From the NCBI GenBank assembly GCA_016288215.1, contig JAEEYQ010000006.1, forward strand, positions 33,532 to 97,531: DNA of 64,000 nucleotides. The letters are read 5' to 3'. Origin of the DNA: Lentisphaeria bacterium. Lineage in GTDB: Bacteria; Verrucomicrobiota; Lentisphaeria; Oligosphaerales; Oligosphaeraceae. Positions 63,969-64,000 of this stretch are shown here, piece by piece. Every line of letters starts with the position of its first letter. The first letter of the stretch is position 1. The position numbers were made by a program, and so were the translations under genes. Below the pieces are notes generated by a model that searched no databases, was not told the DNA's origin, and saw nothing but the letters and a program-made list of their open reading frames with translations.

Positions 63969-64000
63969 GCAGGAGCCTCGGCGACGGACATCCACTGGAC
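63651..64000 (+). repeat. Duplicated strand-loop-strand unit, second copy with an in-frame stop
   Basis: GGCGGCACTCTGACTGTCTA occurs at 63651 and again at 63948. The two 53-base copies differ at five positions. At the codon after ACTGTC the first copy has TAT and the second has TAG. Beyond the TAG the second copy continues in frame (AGASATDIHW) to the end of the window. Confidence 0.85.

Overview
The window looks like part of the chromosome of a GC-rich, diderm, glycan-degrading bacterium. The best guess is a Lentisphaerota (Victivallales-like) or related PVC lineage. That placement is an inference from the gene families present: several DUF4838 proteins, DUF6259-like, DUF5722-like and GxGYxYP proteins, a GH106-like rhamnosidase, type III glutamine synthetase, and strand-loop-strand (AIDA/TibA-like) surface repeats with a TibC-like heptosyltransferase. 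No rRNA, tRNA, CRISPR array or phage structural genes were recognised.

Region 1 (1-20665, all + strand) is a carbohydrate-active cluster. It holds four DUF4838 paralogues (the first cut by the window edge), a 1510-aa DUF6259-like glycosidase with a C-terminal CBM9-like domain, and a DUF5722-like TIM-barrel protein. A DUF6922-like antitoxin and a truncated AbiEii-type nucleotidyltransferase are wedged into it. Most of these proteins have signal peptides, so the cluster looks like an exported machinery for one complex glycan.

Region 2 (21155-31626) has a secreted thioredoxin and class II fructose-bisphosphate aldolase, then a minus-strand block: DUF2156 protein, MATE transporter fused to an anti-sigma-type ATPase domain, SpoIIE-type phosphatase, GH106-like rhamnosidase and a Kdo/WaaP-like kinase. 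The first three resemble a partner-switching signalling unit attached to a membrane transporter.

Region 3 (31981-38529) has two convergent glycosyltransferase genes, one a TibC-like heptosyltransferase fused to a GT2 domain. Between them lies a roughly 460-bp non-coding element with about 50-bp inverted ends, and those ends encode the last residues of both proteins. An AAA ATPase with a nuclease-like C-terminus follows, preceded by five copies of a 51-bp palindromic tandem repeat.

Region 4 (38718-54220) has a GH42 beta-galactosidase, an ammonia-assimilation pair (type III glutamine synthetase, AsnA), a GNAT acetyltransferase, a GxGYxYP protein, a large hybrid sensor kinase with two periplasmic solute-binding domains, threonine synthase and a GH13 glycogen-branching enzyme.

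Region 5 (54221-64000) is repeat-rich. Arrays of GAGACGAGAG-type and AATTAGGAATTAG-type repeats, plus a small MITE, surround a seven-repeat surface-type protein, a two-gene DUF4838 operon, and a metzincin-like protease with strand-loop-strand repeats that is cut by an in-frame TAG near the window end.

The most unusual signals are the repeats that supply stop codons at gene ends, the MATE-ATPase/SpoIIE/DUF2156 unit, the ATPase-nuclease with upstream palindromic repeats, and the tandem DUF4838 array.
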